Source: Gnetum montanum
Lineage: Eukaryota > Streptophyta > Gnetopsida > Gnetales > Gnetaceae
DNA length: 64,000 bases
Direction of reading: 5' to 3'
Assembly (NCBI GenBank): GCA_015680685.1
Contig: MNCI01003865.1
Coordinates: 102,690 to 166,689 of the forward strand
Shown here: one piece after another, positions 1 to 12,209 of the stretch
Position numbering within the stretch: position 1 is the stretch's first letter
Layout of the letters: each line of letters opens with the position of its first letter
The notes under the pieces: model-generated
Databases searched by the model: none
Told to the model about the DNA's origin: nothing
Seen by the model: the letters and a program-made list of their open reading frames with translations, nothing else
Translations under genes and position numbers: made by a program

Positions 1-2424
1 TAATGTTATTTTAGAGGACCTTGGTAATGTCTTGAGCCTATTAAGGTTTTAGTGAGGAAAGTAGTTTTAGTGTTTTCTCCTCACCATTATGTGTTGTGAA
101 AGAAACCTCAAATAGAGAGTATTTAATAATATCACCACCCTCAAGGTCAAGGCTTTTAGATAGGTTTTCTAGTCATTCAAGAGGTTTCTCTATAGAGGCT
201 ATGTGGTTGACAAGACCCTTAAGCTTAAGATTTAGGCAATGAAGGTCAATAAATCATTTAACATCATTATGGGATCCACTTAGGATTAAAGGAAAGCTAA
301 TTTAGTCCTAGATACTCATACTCTAGTCCTTCATACTAACCATAAGCATATTAAGTGATACCTAAGTGATAAAATGGAGAAATAATGCCAAAATAACATA
401 AAATACTCTAGTGCTAATACATGGATGAGCTAAAACATGTTACATCAATGGTCAAACAAGGTTAGAAAAGGTTAACAAAGCCTATGGTAGGTAGGTGAAG
501 ATAAATAAGGTGAAATAAAGGCCAAACACGGTTAAATGAAGGTCAAATGATGGTCAAACTTCATTTGATGATGTTGTTTAAAAGTAAAACATGGTCAACA
601 GAGGTCATATAAGGGGATTTAAGGTAAATAAGATGCATTGAAGGCTAAAGGGAATGAAATGAGGCTAAGAAAGGGCCCAGTGATGGTCAACTATAGTCAA
701 GTGATGACCAAATGATGATTGAGCCCCATCAAATAACATGGAACAAGGTCAATCAAGGTCATACTAAGGTGAAACAACATGGACTGATGTCAAGTCATGT
801 TAATCAAGGTCAAATGGTTTCATATTATAGAAAAATTTGGTGGAATAGGGCCCAAATGATGAAATTTAAACCAAATGACACCAAAAGATCAATCAATAAA
901 GGCTAACAATTCTTAACAAGGCCAAAACACATTAAAACACAATGACACAAGGCCAAACATGTCAAGGTGGAAACATGTGGTAAAAGGTGATTAATACTAG
1001 TCAATTAGGGTTAGATTCTACTAGTTTTAGATGTTAGGAGATCATTGTGGAAGACTACAAGATTGATAGGCATGTTTAGGCACCTAAGGAGGTTGTTTTG
1101 CAGCTATTTAAGGTAAACCATAAGGTTTTTCTAGGCATCCCTGCTAGAGCCATGCTGGCCAATGTGGGTGGGGTGAGCCCCATCATGGATAATATGGAAA
1201 TATGGGTTTATAGTTTCATTATGATTAGTTTTAGGGTCTTGATGATCTGTATGGTCAACATAATAGACTAGGGATGAATATTTGTTAATTTTGATGTCAA
1301 TTTGACTCTTTGAATGTCATAAATGCAACTTGGAACTATCATCCACATTGGGATTATGCTGGCTAGCATGGACCAATGTGGATACATGGAAACAATTAAT
1401 ATTATGATATTTCAAGATCAAAATTAATGTTCTATTAACTACCCAAGGTAGCTTAGGGCCATGAGGGTTAGAACTGATCATTTTGAAGTCAAAATATGTA
1501 ATCAAAAGTGGATCTTTGGACCTTACCCCCAGAGCTATGTTGCCCAACATAGTCAAGGGTGGCCCCAATATGGATAGGCTAAAATTAATGCTTTTATGGA
1601 TAAAACAAGATCAAATTGTAGCTATGTCTAAGGTTTTGAGGTTTTCTACATTCATAGTCAATTTATGTGGCCATTTGATGGATTTTATGCCAATAAAACC
1701 TCTTTGGAGATCCAACTACATTGGATCCATGCTAACTAGAGTGGGTCTAGCATCCTTTAGTGTAGTTACATTTGATTTTTTTCTAGGCTTTCAACTACAA
1801 CATTAATGTTAAATTTTTTTGAATTTTATGTGTACACTATCCCTATACTTCAAAAAATCATTTTAGTTCTAATTTATCATTGTTGTTCATGCTCAAACTA
1901 CCTTGTACACTTGTAGTTTTAGTTGTTAAAGCTACAAACCTCCTTGGATATATAGGGAAAATTGGTGTGGTCCTTGAATTTTTTGGCTATCTTCAAAGAT
2001 TCATAAGGTCATTTACATGATTTATTTTTGTTTTCCATGGTCACTAGAATATTTTTTAAAAGTTTTTGACTAGGTCCCATTATTAACTAGGATTTCTAAT
2101 AAACATTTTAAAAAATTCAAGTTATGATTTTATGATTATTGTTTGGGCACAAGCTATATTTCATGGCCTTAATGTTTCTACATAAAAAACATTTTTTATA
2201 CATATTTCACCATCAAACTGCTATTGGTTGTTGTTAGGCTACATGATTCTATTTGGTTGTTATATGCAAATTATTCATAATTTTGATTACTATCTTGTTT
2301 TGGTCCTAAGCATTGAAAAATGTGAATTTGGTTACTTGGCTTAAATGAAAATGTTGACAATGAGGTCATATTAATTCTGATTTATTTAGTTATTTATGGT
2401 TCTAATGACTATTGGTGTTATATC
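1..2424. other. AT-rich decayed DNA at the left edge, probably internal sequence of element E
   Basis: No coding region could be recognised on either strand. Positions about 421-1010 are rich in the short word GGTCAA and its variants, in a loose repetitive pattern. Positions 1140-1810 hold degenerate direct repeats (separate entry). By the order seen in element C, this stretch should contain the first exons of E's antisense gene and the start of E's pol on the minus strand. I could not align either of them here, so this assignment is inference. Confidence 0.35.
1140..1810. repeat. Degenerate direct repeat of about 190 bp, three to four units
   Basis: Units share wording of the type GCYATGYTGGCC followed by an ATGGATA word. 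Recognisable unit starts lie near 1148, 1350, 1537 and 1728, a spacing of about 187-202 bp. The units are poorly conserved and the unit boundaries are uncertain. Confidence 0.35.
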
Positions 2425-2677
2425 ATCCATGGCTTTTCTAAAAGCCATCTTGGTGTTGATTGAGCTAGTGAGGCTCTCGTGTTGCATCCACACACTAGGG
2501 CCCAAGACCCTACCTATGGACATGCTGTTGGAGCATGGCTCCTTATGGTTTAGACTAGGGGTAAGGGTGTTCTTGGCCTACTTGCTCTAAAACTTTAGTG
2601 TGATGGTGTGGTTACACTTGACCTTAGAGATAGTGGTAGTCATTATGGAAACCTTGCTATCCCACTTTGCATGCATG
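2425..2677 (+). pseudogene. Element E antisense-type gene, FCP1-like exon, first half
   Basis: One frame, with a single stop at 2588-2590, reads through this stretch and aligns with exon 3 of the antisense gene of element C. E has MAFLKAILVLIELVRLSCC where C has IALKPILIVLDIVGVLCC; E has SLWFRLGVRVFLAYLL where C has AIWFRWGALEFLQFLL; then NFSVMVWLHLTLEIV against NYNVIVWSDLSGDIA. This spacing resembles the FCP1/NIF branch of HAD phosphatases. The motif I aspartate is a glutamate here, and the motif's second acidic position is also lost, so catalysis is unlikely. The exon is cut at 2677/2678 by the Athila element A and resumes at 15704. The upstream splice site is uncertain. Confidence 0.6.
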
Positions 2678-2682
2678 ATCAT
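2678..2682. repeat. Target-site duplication of element A, left copy (ATCAT)
   Basis: ATCAT directly precedes the TG that opens the left LTR at 2683. The same five bases directly follow the CA that ends the right LTR at 15698. Confidence 0.85.
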
Positions 2683-3590
2683 TGATGAGTAACAAGTAGA
2701 TCCTATGCCTAACCATAGGAATCACTAAGCATTTATGCATGATCTAGTTGAATTTTGGGGACTTATAGCCTTCTATGAATACTGGTCTCTAAGAAGTGAA
2801 ATTAATTATTACAATCATTGTCTTCCAAATTACACTTGTGAAATGAAAAGGTTTGGTTAAGTGCAACTTAGGCATATGATTTTTATCATTTTTACATTTT
2901 ATGTTTTAGGTCACCTAAGAATCAAGAATAATGAATACAATAATTTAATTGTTAATTTAATCTAACTAGTTAATATTTAATGAATCCTAACATAAGAATC
3001 TATTTCCACTTGTAGTACACATCCTGAACACTTTTAATGCTACTAGGTTACTAAATGTTAAGCATTACTAAGATTACCAAGCACCAAACATATGCTCGAA
3101 GTAGTTGAGCTTATGTGTTTAATTTATCGCTATTTACTCCAGATTAATTTAGCTTAATTTATTTCATAATTAATTATTTAATTACTTAAAGCATTAAAGG
3201 AAATTACATAAAACTTTAAATGCATACAAAAATAATTAATCTATTTCAAAGTGCTACAAGGTCTATCAGAAAGATTATCTTTATTGCCGCACACATTATC
3301 ATGCTTAGTATAATAGTGCTTGAATAAAGATCCATACATTCTTTGACTCCTATTGTGGGCACTTAGAAAAATATTCTAATTTTCAAATGATAAAACCAAA
3401 AGAGCTTCACTACAACTATGAGACTTCTCCTCATAAATGTAGTTAGTGAGTGTGTATTTATAGGCAAAAATAGATACCACATCAATAGGGCCACGTTAAT
3501 AAATCAAATCCTACGTCAAGGTGGATGCATTGATGGGGGGACATGTCAATGAGGCCTTGTTGACATAAACAAAGAAAATGCAACTCATTA
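2683..3590 (-). repeat. Element A 3' LTR (left copy)
   Basis: Begins TGATGAGTAACAAG and aligns along its length with 14809-15698, which begins TGATGAGTGACGAG. The terminal CA is mutated to TA here (TCATTA against TCATCA). The adjacent internal run TACCCCCATG reads on the minus strand as a purine-rich CATGGGGGTA, the expected polypurine tract. A TATAAATA box on the minus strand lies at 3455-3462 in a position shared with the other LTR. Confidence 0.8.
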
Positions 3591-3859
3591 TACCCCCATG
3601 ACTAAATGAAAACTCTTCCTCAAGTGAAGAAACGAAGGAACAAGATTCCTACAAGATTTTGGAAGGGTATGGGATTATTGACTAACTATTGACACAGGCA
3701 AACACAACACACACAAGAAAAAAATACTAAGTTCCTAAGTGTACAAATTTACAATCATTACAAAATTTTGGTATTCAAGAAAACAAAATTGAATACCAGG
3801 AAAAAATGATGAACATATTTCCTATAATGGCAAAAAGATGAGGGATAAGTTCAAATGGT

Positions 3860-6450
3860 CCTAGGTAGTGGAGGTTCCTGAGGCTTTGAATGACCTTCTT
3901 TTGCTTTGGATGCATGTGGTGGTTGAGGTAGTTTTGGTTGTCTTATAGTAGTTGCAAATTTTGGTAGAAGATAGAAGGCATCCAACAATGCCTTCATCTT
4001 CTCCTCCTTACTCTTGGGATCATTCACGGTTCACACTACATCACAAATCTAGGCTAGTATGGGAACATCCCCAAAGATAGGACATCACTAGGAATAGCTC
4101 CTTTGCATTGACAAACTAGGAAACGAAATCTTTGTTTTTAACATTAAATGTCTTTATTGCATTCTGCAGCTCTTGGTAGTCACTCATTTTCCTATCTATG
4201 CTCTTAACTATAGACCATTGATTAGTGAAATGTTACCTAAGAAAATCAAGTCCTGCATTTACCACCTCAAGATTTTTCTTGGTGTATTTGTGATGCTTGA
4301 ACTCTACTTCATACAACAAGTACAAATTGGTCACTTATTTCCTTAATTCAAACCATGACTATCCAATACCTAACATCACCAAATTTGCATAATAGAGATT
4401 TGGAAGCCCCATGTACTCTATCATCTCCTTGATCTATAGCTCCTTCATGTAGATCTCTGCCTTCTTGTAGTTATTGAGCCAATCAAAGATAAACTACTAG
4501 ACATCACCCTCTTTCTTGAGCTACTATAGGGCCTCATTAACTTTTTCCTTCATCATCTGATTATGTTTCTCATTGATTTCTTTTTGTAAACCAACCTAAT
4601 CTCTATAGTGATTTTTGACTCTCTTAAACTTGAGAGCCTCATTTTTCTAAGTGGCTACCTCTATTGCAAATTCCTAGTGAAGGGCCTAGACTTCCTCCAT
4701 GGAGAGATTTCTATTTTCAACTAGAGATCTCCATAGATTATTATTTACTCAAACTAGTTGCTCTTAATGTTGATGGATCAGATCTTTCATTTGCTACCTT
4801 TTCACATTAACATTCTTCATGCAATGATTTTTTGTGGTCAAAGTTACATTTTCTTGATGAGTCTAGTCTAAGGCCTTTTGGATATTATGCATGGTGGCAT
4901 CAACCAAGGATTGATTAAGACCATTGTCTCCTTAGCACCCTCAACCTTTTTGAGTTTGTCCATAAGTTGTTTGAAAGCTTCATCATGTGTCAATGTAGGG
5001 TTGAGAAATGTGAGATAAGTAAGATGGGCTATTAGTTTTGCAACTCCTGTAGCCAAGCATTGGTTTTGAGCTTAAGTTATTTTTAGTTTCCCCTCCATGA
5101 TAATGCATTTACCCATTGCTTCTAATAGCTCTAACTAGGTTGCAATGATTATATCCAAAATTTCAAAGACACCTAGAATCAATTACTTGGTTCCCACCTG
5201 TCAGTCCATCAACTCCTCATGCTGGGCTACACTCAATCTACTACTAACTATTTTCGTGGACATCTACACATATCTAAGTGTACAAATATCTAGTACATAT
5301 ATCATAGGTATGTTCAATGCCTTAGAAATTCTATTAGCAACTAGCTATGCTATTTTCTCTTAGCAATGGTGGTGCATCATTAAGATAGTTGCCCCCTCAT
5401 TTTCCTTTAGATACACTAATAAAATAGTAACATTCCTAGAGATTTTTTGGAATTTGTACTATTGTGAGAGAGATACCATTACCTCTTGGATGCTAGGATT
5501 TGATCTCACAGGTTGTTGCATTCTTTGTGATGAGAAAATTGGTCCACATTCATTCATCTGGCTGATGGTTCAAGCAACTTCATTAAGGTGACTCATCACT
5601 GGGCAATACATAGATGGATCTTCATCACTTGTTCCTGCTTGTTACTCTTGCTCATGAAAGAGTTGTTCTCAAATCTTGCACATTCATTTAAGGGTAGTGT
5701 AGAACTCTAACATTCTTTTATGAGTTAGTGGTATAGGTGGTGGTTACTACTCCTCTTTCTTAGTTGTGACAGGGGTCTTATCTTTCATCATTTCTACCCA
5801 AGAGGTAGAAAGAGCATGTCTAATTACATCATTGGTGTATTGAACTATTCCTACCCTTTTGCATAATTTTCTAATGAGGTAGGAAAATGGTAGGGACTTC
5901 CTTCCATATTTTTTTTCTTGAATCTCTTCTCTATCGCTATGCATGGGTGGAAAAGATAGTTACCTTACTGGGCCTAACTGTTGAATTATGGTGATAGGTT
6001 GCTATCTAAAAAATTATGTGCTTCACTAGGGTAAGTACACCATACTCCTTGCGATCTATAACATAACATCATTGGGTCCACTCCTTTGCCTCTGGGTTTG
6101 CTTCTATGGAGATCTCTACCAAATTTCTTCTAATATGAGATAACCCAAGGGCTTGCGCAATGGTCTCCACCAAGTAGAACACTTGAATGTCCTTGATCTT
6201 CACAGTGGCTCTCACCTGTTGATAATTTTAGAAGAGATATGCCTCTTTCATGTACCATTTCTCACTAGAAGTGATGATTGGCCACATGGGAGAGTTTTGC
6301 AACTATGTCTTAACTTCTACTGGAGCATGTTTTGAGAATGGTCCAAAGTTCAATTCATGGAGAACTACACGTTGGATGTCATGAGGCTTTATTGGATCAA
6401 GGAAAACTTGAGTCAATGTGACCTGAAGTCTTGGCACTAGTCCTAGTCCC
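3860..6450 (-). pseudogene. Element A additional 3' ORF, coiled-coil protein of Athila-type elements
   Basis: A broken minus-strand reading frame between integrase and 3' LTR. Recognisable pieces are LPFSYLIRKLCKRVGI (about 5860) and a long charged, coiled-coil-like segment (about 5060-4200) with IEYMGLPNLYYANLVML. Both pieces align with the 3' ORF of element B (LPFPFLISKFCKHVVI and KEYMVLANLHYANLAML). The first segment resembles the widespread 'putative plant transposon protein' family linked to Athila elements; that family name is from memory and not verified. Function unknown. Many stops, most of them TAG. Confidence 0.5.
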
Positions 6451-9050
6451 TCATCTTGATGGGATTGTTTAGTTACGGTCACTTCCTTAGAAATCTATTA
6501 GATATATTCATTTTCAAGATCCTCCTGAAGAGGTCTTGTTGCATAAGTCTTTGTTGCCTATTCTTGGGCTTATGGTTACTAATCTCTTCTAGCTCTAGAT
6601 CATTTGTCCCCTGGTTGGGATGGCCCTCCTTCCTATGGATGTTTTGGTTTAGGTGTCATCTATAATCACAACATGACCAAGGATTAGCAATTAATGTGTA
6701 ACTTTGAAACATTTGGAATACCTTATCTCTTGGGATAGTTACACTTGGCTAAGTTGTGATCATGGTTGGTTTGAATATTTTAATATTATTTTTTTATTAT
6801 ATGATTAAATAGATTATCACAATGTGTTGGAAGGATTTAACTCTCACTACTTAGTATTTTAATATTATTGATTTGTTAAACCCATGAAGGAGTTAGAAAA
6901 TTTATTTAAAAATTGAATTTTGAAAGCCGAGGATTTGTGGCCCCTATGACGTAGAGCATACCTCCAAAAGTTGCAAGATTGAAGAATGGAGTGAATCAAG
7001 CAAATAGTTTGAAAGTTATGGGCTTTGGAATGTTTTGAGTTCTAAAAAATTGTAAAAAAATCCCCTTACATTTAAAGTAAATGGAAAAAGACTCCTATGT
7101 GATGGGTGCTATATATAGAATTTTTTCCATGTGTTAATTGGACTTCATCTACAGGGCCTAATTGACATGGTTAGCTGCATCAACTAGGCCTAGTTGATCT
7201 GGCTATTGACCATAGTTTGACCAAGTTAAAAGTTGAAAAATAAAAGGAATTTTTGAGTGAAATTGGAATGAAATAAAATCCCAAGAGGCCAAGAACATAA
7301 TGAGATGCATGAAGAGGGCTTACAATTTCACAAAAGATGAAGATTGATTGGAGAAATGCCTTAAGGAGCACATAGTTAGATGTAATCAATGGGGAATGCA
7401 AAAGATTTGAATGTCAAAATGTCTAAGCATAAGGGACTTAACTACCCCAATCAAGAGACATGCAAGTGGTTCCTCCCCATAGTAGGCTCATGCCATTTTT
7501 TCCCCTTACATAAACTCAACTAAGGACTTTGTGGGCCCTAAAATCGATTAATGGTTATGAAAGTAAGGATTGAATCTAGAAGAATCCATCTATGAATTTT
7601 AACATATCAAATTAAGACATTGAGAAAAACATGAATATTAGCATTGAGGTGAGTTATGGAAAGCATTAATGGTAGAGAGAAAGTGGAATGGAATTCCTAA
7701 TCATGGTCACGTGAAGTCCCTTATGATTTTTATGGTTAAATGATTTGATAAAGTCCATCCTTATTCAAGATCAAAACCAACCATCTTCAGTGACTTTGCA
7801 TCACTACTCTAAGACTAGACCACCCTCTCAAAATACAAGAATGATCCCATAGATCAATCATCATTCCTTAGTAGAGAAGAAAAAAAAGTAGGAAGTGAGA
7901 AAGGCCCTTAGTTAGAAGGGAACTTGAGACATGGGTGACATGTCTTTCTAGTCCCATAACCAGTTCTTGGAGTTAATTTATTTTGTCTAAGGGGTATTCT
8001 TTGAATTTTCATTATTTTTTTTTGAATTTTATGTTTTTATGAGTTTTTGGATGGGAAGCACACCATGCAAAAACTTATTCAACTTCCTATTATTGGTTGA
8101 CATGGAATGGTAAAAATTATATGAAAACACTCATGCACCCAAGTGGGTAAAGAAGTACAAAGGGTACCGACTTGAAGTCACACCTTGTTCAAACCTTTGA
8201 ATCCTTTCCATGTTTGGAAACTATCAAGGTCACAAGTTTAGTAAAGTTTCATTAATGGAAAAGGAGCTCATATTTCCAAAACAAGGAAAATTGTATAGTT
8301 TGTGGATGGGTGGATAACGTGGATTCATTGCTTGTTTTATGAAAAAAGAAACTTTTTCTTAGTCATTAGTCATTAAAATTCAAAAATAGCAACTAGACAT
8401 TAGCAATCAAAAACATTAGGTACAAATCACCATTAGCAAACAACTACAGCATCACTATGTCCTATTGGCAACAAAGAAATTTTATTAGAAAATACGAAAA
8501 ATTCACACCAAAATAAAGGAAAATATAAAAGAAATTGTAAAATATTCAAGAAAGATAAAACATACTAACGATGTTGTAAAAAAATAAAAAAATAATAAAG
8601 TGTAAAAAGATGGTATAAAAATAAAGAAAGTGTAAAATAAAAAAGTGTAGAAAAATAAAGTAGAAAAACTAAGGAGCCATTTTAAGGATTAGCATAGATG
8701 GCAATATATCTTACAATTGAGTTGAAAGGAGGAGATCTGAAAGATTAAGTGTGGTTGTCCATCCAATGAGGTGTTAATGGCATTGGGTTAGTTGTGCTCA
8801 TGGAAAATTTTTAGTTGTTACATGTTCAATAGCTATTTTTTGTTTAGGATCTCAGGTTTATATATCAACATGGTTCTAGAAGAAAATATTTTACAAATGA
8901 TGTAAGGCCCTTTCCACAATGTTTAGAACTTAGTTTTTTGAGGTATGTGTGTGGGGTTTCAATAGAAAAAATAGTCTCTAGGTTTAAATTTTACCTTGTG
9001 TATTCTAAGGTCATGGAATTTTTTTGTTGAATGCCTTATGCACTTCATTT
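6451..9050. other. Element A spacer between integrase and 3' ORF
   Basis: No coding region recognised. The stretch 8490-8660 is nearly pure A/T with many AAATAAA-type words. A GACATGTCTTTCTAGTCCCAT word near 7938-7958 has a reverse-complement counterpart in the spacer of element B (ACTAGAAAGACATGTT near 58258 and 58360), so this is shared spacer sequence of the Athila-type elements. Confidence 0.5.
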
Positions 9051-9059
9051 GAGGATAGG

Positions 9060-9970
9060 GCTACTAATAAATTTTCATCTAGCATGTTACAGTTGATTAG
9101 TCTATCTTTCTATGCTAGGTTGAGGTCAAGATCTAGATTAAAGGCTATTGAAAGTATATGGATCTTGGATTAAATTGAAAGAGTTGGTAATTTTTTATAC
9201 ACCATCTCATTGGAAGAGTAGCCTATGGGAAGTGTCCATGTGAAGTAGTAGGTCCAAAGGGCATTGTTTAGTTTCGTGCTCCAGTCTCTCCTATATTTGC
9301 TAATTTTTCAAGTTAAGATCTTAGTGATCTCTCTATTGGTAACCTTTGCTTGACTGTTNAAAACCTATTTATAACATTCTATTATACAAACCATGCAATA
9401 GTGGAAGATGTATAGTTGGTGATGACTATTGCTTCTACTCATTTGGTATAATAGTTAACAATGACTATTATGTATGCCTTTTCATTTGACATGGGCATGA
9501 TGGGACCCATAAAGTCTATGCACTAGATGTTGAAGGGTTATAATTGTTGGATCCACTGTTGAGGTCCCACCATTTGAGTGGTCATCCCACCATCTTTTTG
9601 ACAATGTTTACAAGAGTAGATGAATTGGTGGGCATCCCTAAATATTTTTGGTGAATAATATCATGCCATCAATATTTTAATAGCTATGTGTCTCCCTACA
9701 TAGTGGCCCCCACAAGGACCCTTGTGAGCATTTTGGAAAATGCACAGTTGGTTAGCATCAGGAACATACCAACGAACCATGCCATTTGCACACACCTTAT
9801 AAATTTGTCCATTGATTTCCATGAAGCATTTATCCTGATGAAGAAACTATTGTTTCTTCCAGTGGTCTAACACTTATGGCACCTTTTAAGTGAGAAGATA
9901 AGTGAGAATAACATCGTACCATTTTGGTTTAGGAGGCACTTGTTCATTTATTGCACTAGTAAAGATGATT
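9060..9970 (-). pseudogene. Element A integrase (decayed)
   Basis: Minus-strand translation shows an N-terminal zinc-binding pattern of the HHCC type (HKGPCGGHYVGRH, then CKHCQK) followed by CIDFMGPIMP with the first catalytic aspartate and YYTKXVEAIV, where a stop replaces the usual tryptophan. The C-terminal core is lost or too decayed to follow. One undetermined base (N) lies at 9359. It would have catalysed insertion of the DNA copy. Confidence 0.6.
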
Positions 9971-9989
9971 TCATTAAGAAATTTATTAG

Positions 9990-11230
9990 AGGATGGACTA
10001 TCATCCTTTTTTTTGTCCCATCATAACTAAGACAAGTGATTAGTGATCACATTCCTACTTCCCTTTTGATTTACCATTGTAATATTAAACTCTTGCAAGA
10101 TTACCAACCATCATTTGACATAAAGGTCCACCACTGGCTTGTTCATGAGGAAGAGAATGACATTATGATTCATGAGCACAAACACTTTGTACCCAAACAC
10201 ATAGTGCTTGAATCTCTACAAGGCATACAATACTACTATTAGCTCTTTTCCATTATGATGTAATTAAATTGTGCACCCACAATGTTTTAGCTTGTGTAGT
10301 GGATGTAGTAAGGATGTTTTTGATTATCCAAATGTGTAAGCATGGCTCCCAAGGCATAGTTAGATGCATTCATCATAATGTGAAATGTTTAGGACTAATT
10401 AGGTGCTTGTAGAATTGGGATTTCTACAAGCTTCTCATTAAGTTGTTAGGATGTCTTTTCACATTTCTTGGTCCATATGAATGAAGCATCTTTCTTTATG
10501 AGCTCAACTAATGATTTAGCGATCTTAGAAAAATTATCTATGAGGAATGGTTGAATATCTTTAATGATTTCCAGTTGGTGGTTCATTGCTTAGATGATCC
10601 AAATCTTTTCAAGGTCTATCTCAATCCTTGCTTGAGAAATTCTATGTCCTAACATAATGTTCTCCTGAAAAATGAGATGGCTATTTTTCCGAATGAGTTG
10701 AAGATTAGTCTTCACACACCTTTTAAGCACTTAAGGTAGTCCAGGGCCTACTTAAATGTAGCACCATAGCTGAAGAAGTCATCCATGAATACTTCCACCT
10801 TGCTACTAACCTACTACTAAAAAAATGCTCAAAACCAAGTATTAGAAAGTTGTAGGGACACTGCACAGACCAAAGGGAATCTTATGATATGAAAAAGTCC
10901 CCAAGGGACTTGTGAATGTTATTTTTTCCTAATTCCTGAGTGTGATCTGAATTTGGTTATAGCCACCATAATCATTTAGAAAGCTATAATAGTAATGCCT
11001 AGAAATAGTATCTAACACCTGGTTCACAACTGATAATGAGAAATGATCTTTGAACATTATCATATTCAATAGCCTAAAATCAATACAAAACCATCACTTT
11101 CCACCTTTCTGTAGCACAATTACAAGTGGGCTAACTCACTTACTATCTACAATTGCATAGATGAACTTTGCCTTGAGGAGTTGTTCAATTTCTCTTTGAT
11201 GATGTGCTTCATTTTGGAGTTCAACCATTG
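9990..11230 (-). pseudogene. Element A reverse transcriptase and RNase H (decayed)
   Basis: Minus-strand RT pieces in order: LLNMIMFKDHF, PLGTFSYHKIPFGLCSVPTTF, then VFMDDFFSYG at about 10765-10795, where MDD is the catalytic YxDD-type box. Next come LGHRISQARIEIDLEKI and an RNase H segment with FHIMMNASNYALGAML and IHYTS. This is the normal gypsy pol order. Several stops and frame changes are present, so it is not functional. Confidence 0.7.
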
Positions 11231-12049
11231 CTATGGCTACCTCTTTGGCTTCATGGCTATATCAATATAGATGTGATGCTAGCATATCCAAGCATCAATC
11301 CTTATGAGTTTAGGATATGACCAAGCAAAGACTATTACCCATTTTTAACCATCTTTAATAGCACCCTATTCTACTTAGAAGTTAGGTTGACATTGATTAT
11401 TATTAGCTTGCCATTTTTTAGAAATGTATATTCCATGTCAGTAGTTAGAGTTTTTAATTCTAGGGGATATATTTAAAATTTTTAAGGATTTTCCACTCTT
11501 TCCAATTAGTTTCATTAGGTTCATCATCGGAGAGCTAGCAATGAACTTGCTCCAGTTCATCCATGCCTTCAACATAGGCATAATTTAGGCTCTTAGTAGG
11601 TTCCATGCAAAGTGTGCTACTTTTAGAATTAGCTATCAACCATTGGATATCCTCCTATTTTGTGGTTGCTACATATAGGTACTTTTGGATTTCAAATTCA
11701 TCTACAGACTGTTTGCATGATTTGATTGATGTGGTTTTGACAAATCATAACTTCTGCACATAGTTGCACCTTGTATCACTGTACACTATGCATGGAATCT
11801 CTTCTTCTTAATCTTTTCAAATGCACTTTCCTTGGAAATCTTCACAGAAATATCTTTGATGATAATTCATACATCAATAGTGTTTAACCAAGATCTTTCC
11901 ATAATTATTGAGAAGTCTCCCTTGTAATTATCAACCTTGATCACTGTGATATGACCATCCATAGATAGTGGTCACAATTTCCTCCACTAATTCTAAGGAA
12001 ATAGTGATGGATTGATCTATCAATTCTAGATGAATGTTGCTCTTCTTAA

Positions 12050-12190
12050 AAGGTGGCAAGTTCTAGGTATTGTACATTTCATGGAAAATCAAATTAACAT
12101 TAGAACCTAAATCAAGAAGAGCCTTGCATGGCTCATTTCCAACAATTTTCAAGTAGATGAGAGGACTTCTAGAATTAGCTCTTTTCTTGG
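12050..12190 (-). pseudogene. Element A aspartic protease remnant
   Basis: The minus strand reads ALLDLGSNVNLI, with D-L-G at about 12113-12105, the active-site triad in the form usual for Athila-type elements. Upstream gag and downstream RT are in the expected order. Confidence 0.55.
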
Positions 12191-12209
12191 GAAGGTTACA
12201 AATCTTGAT

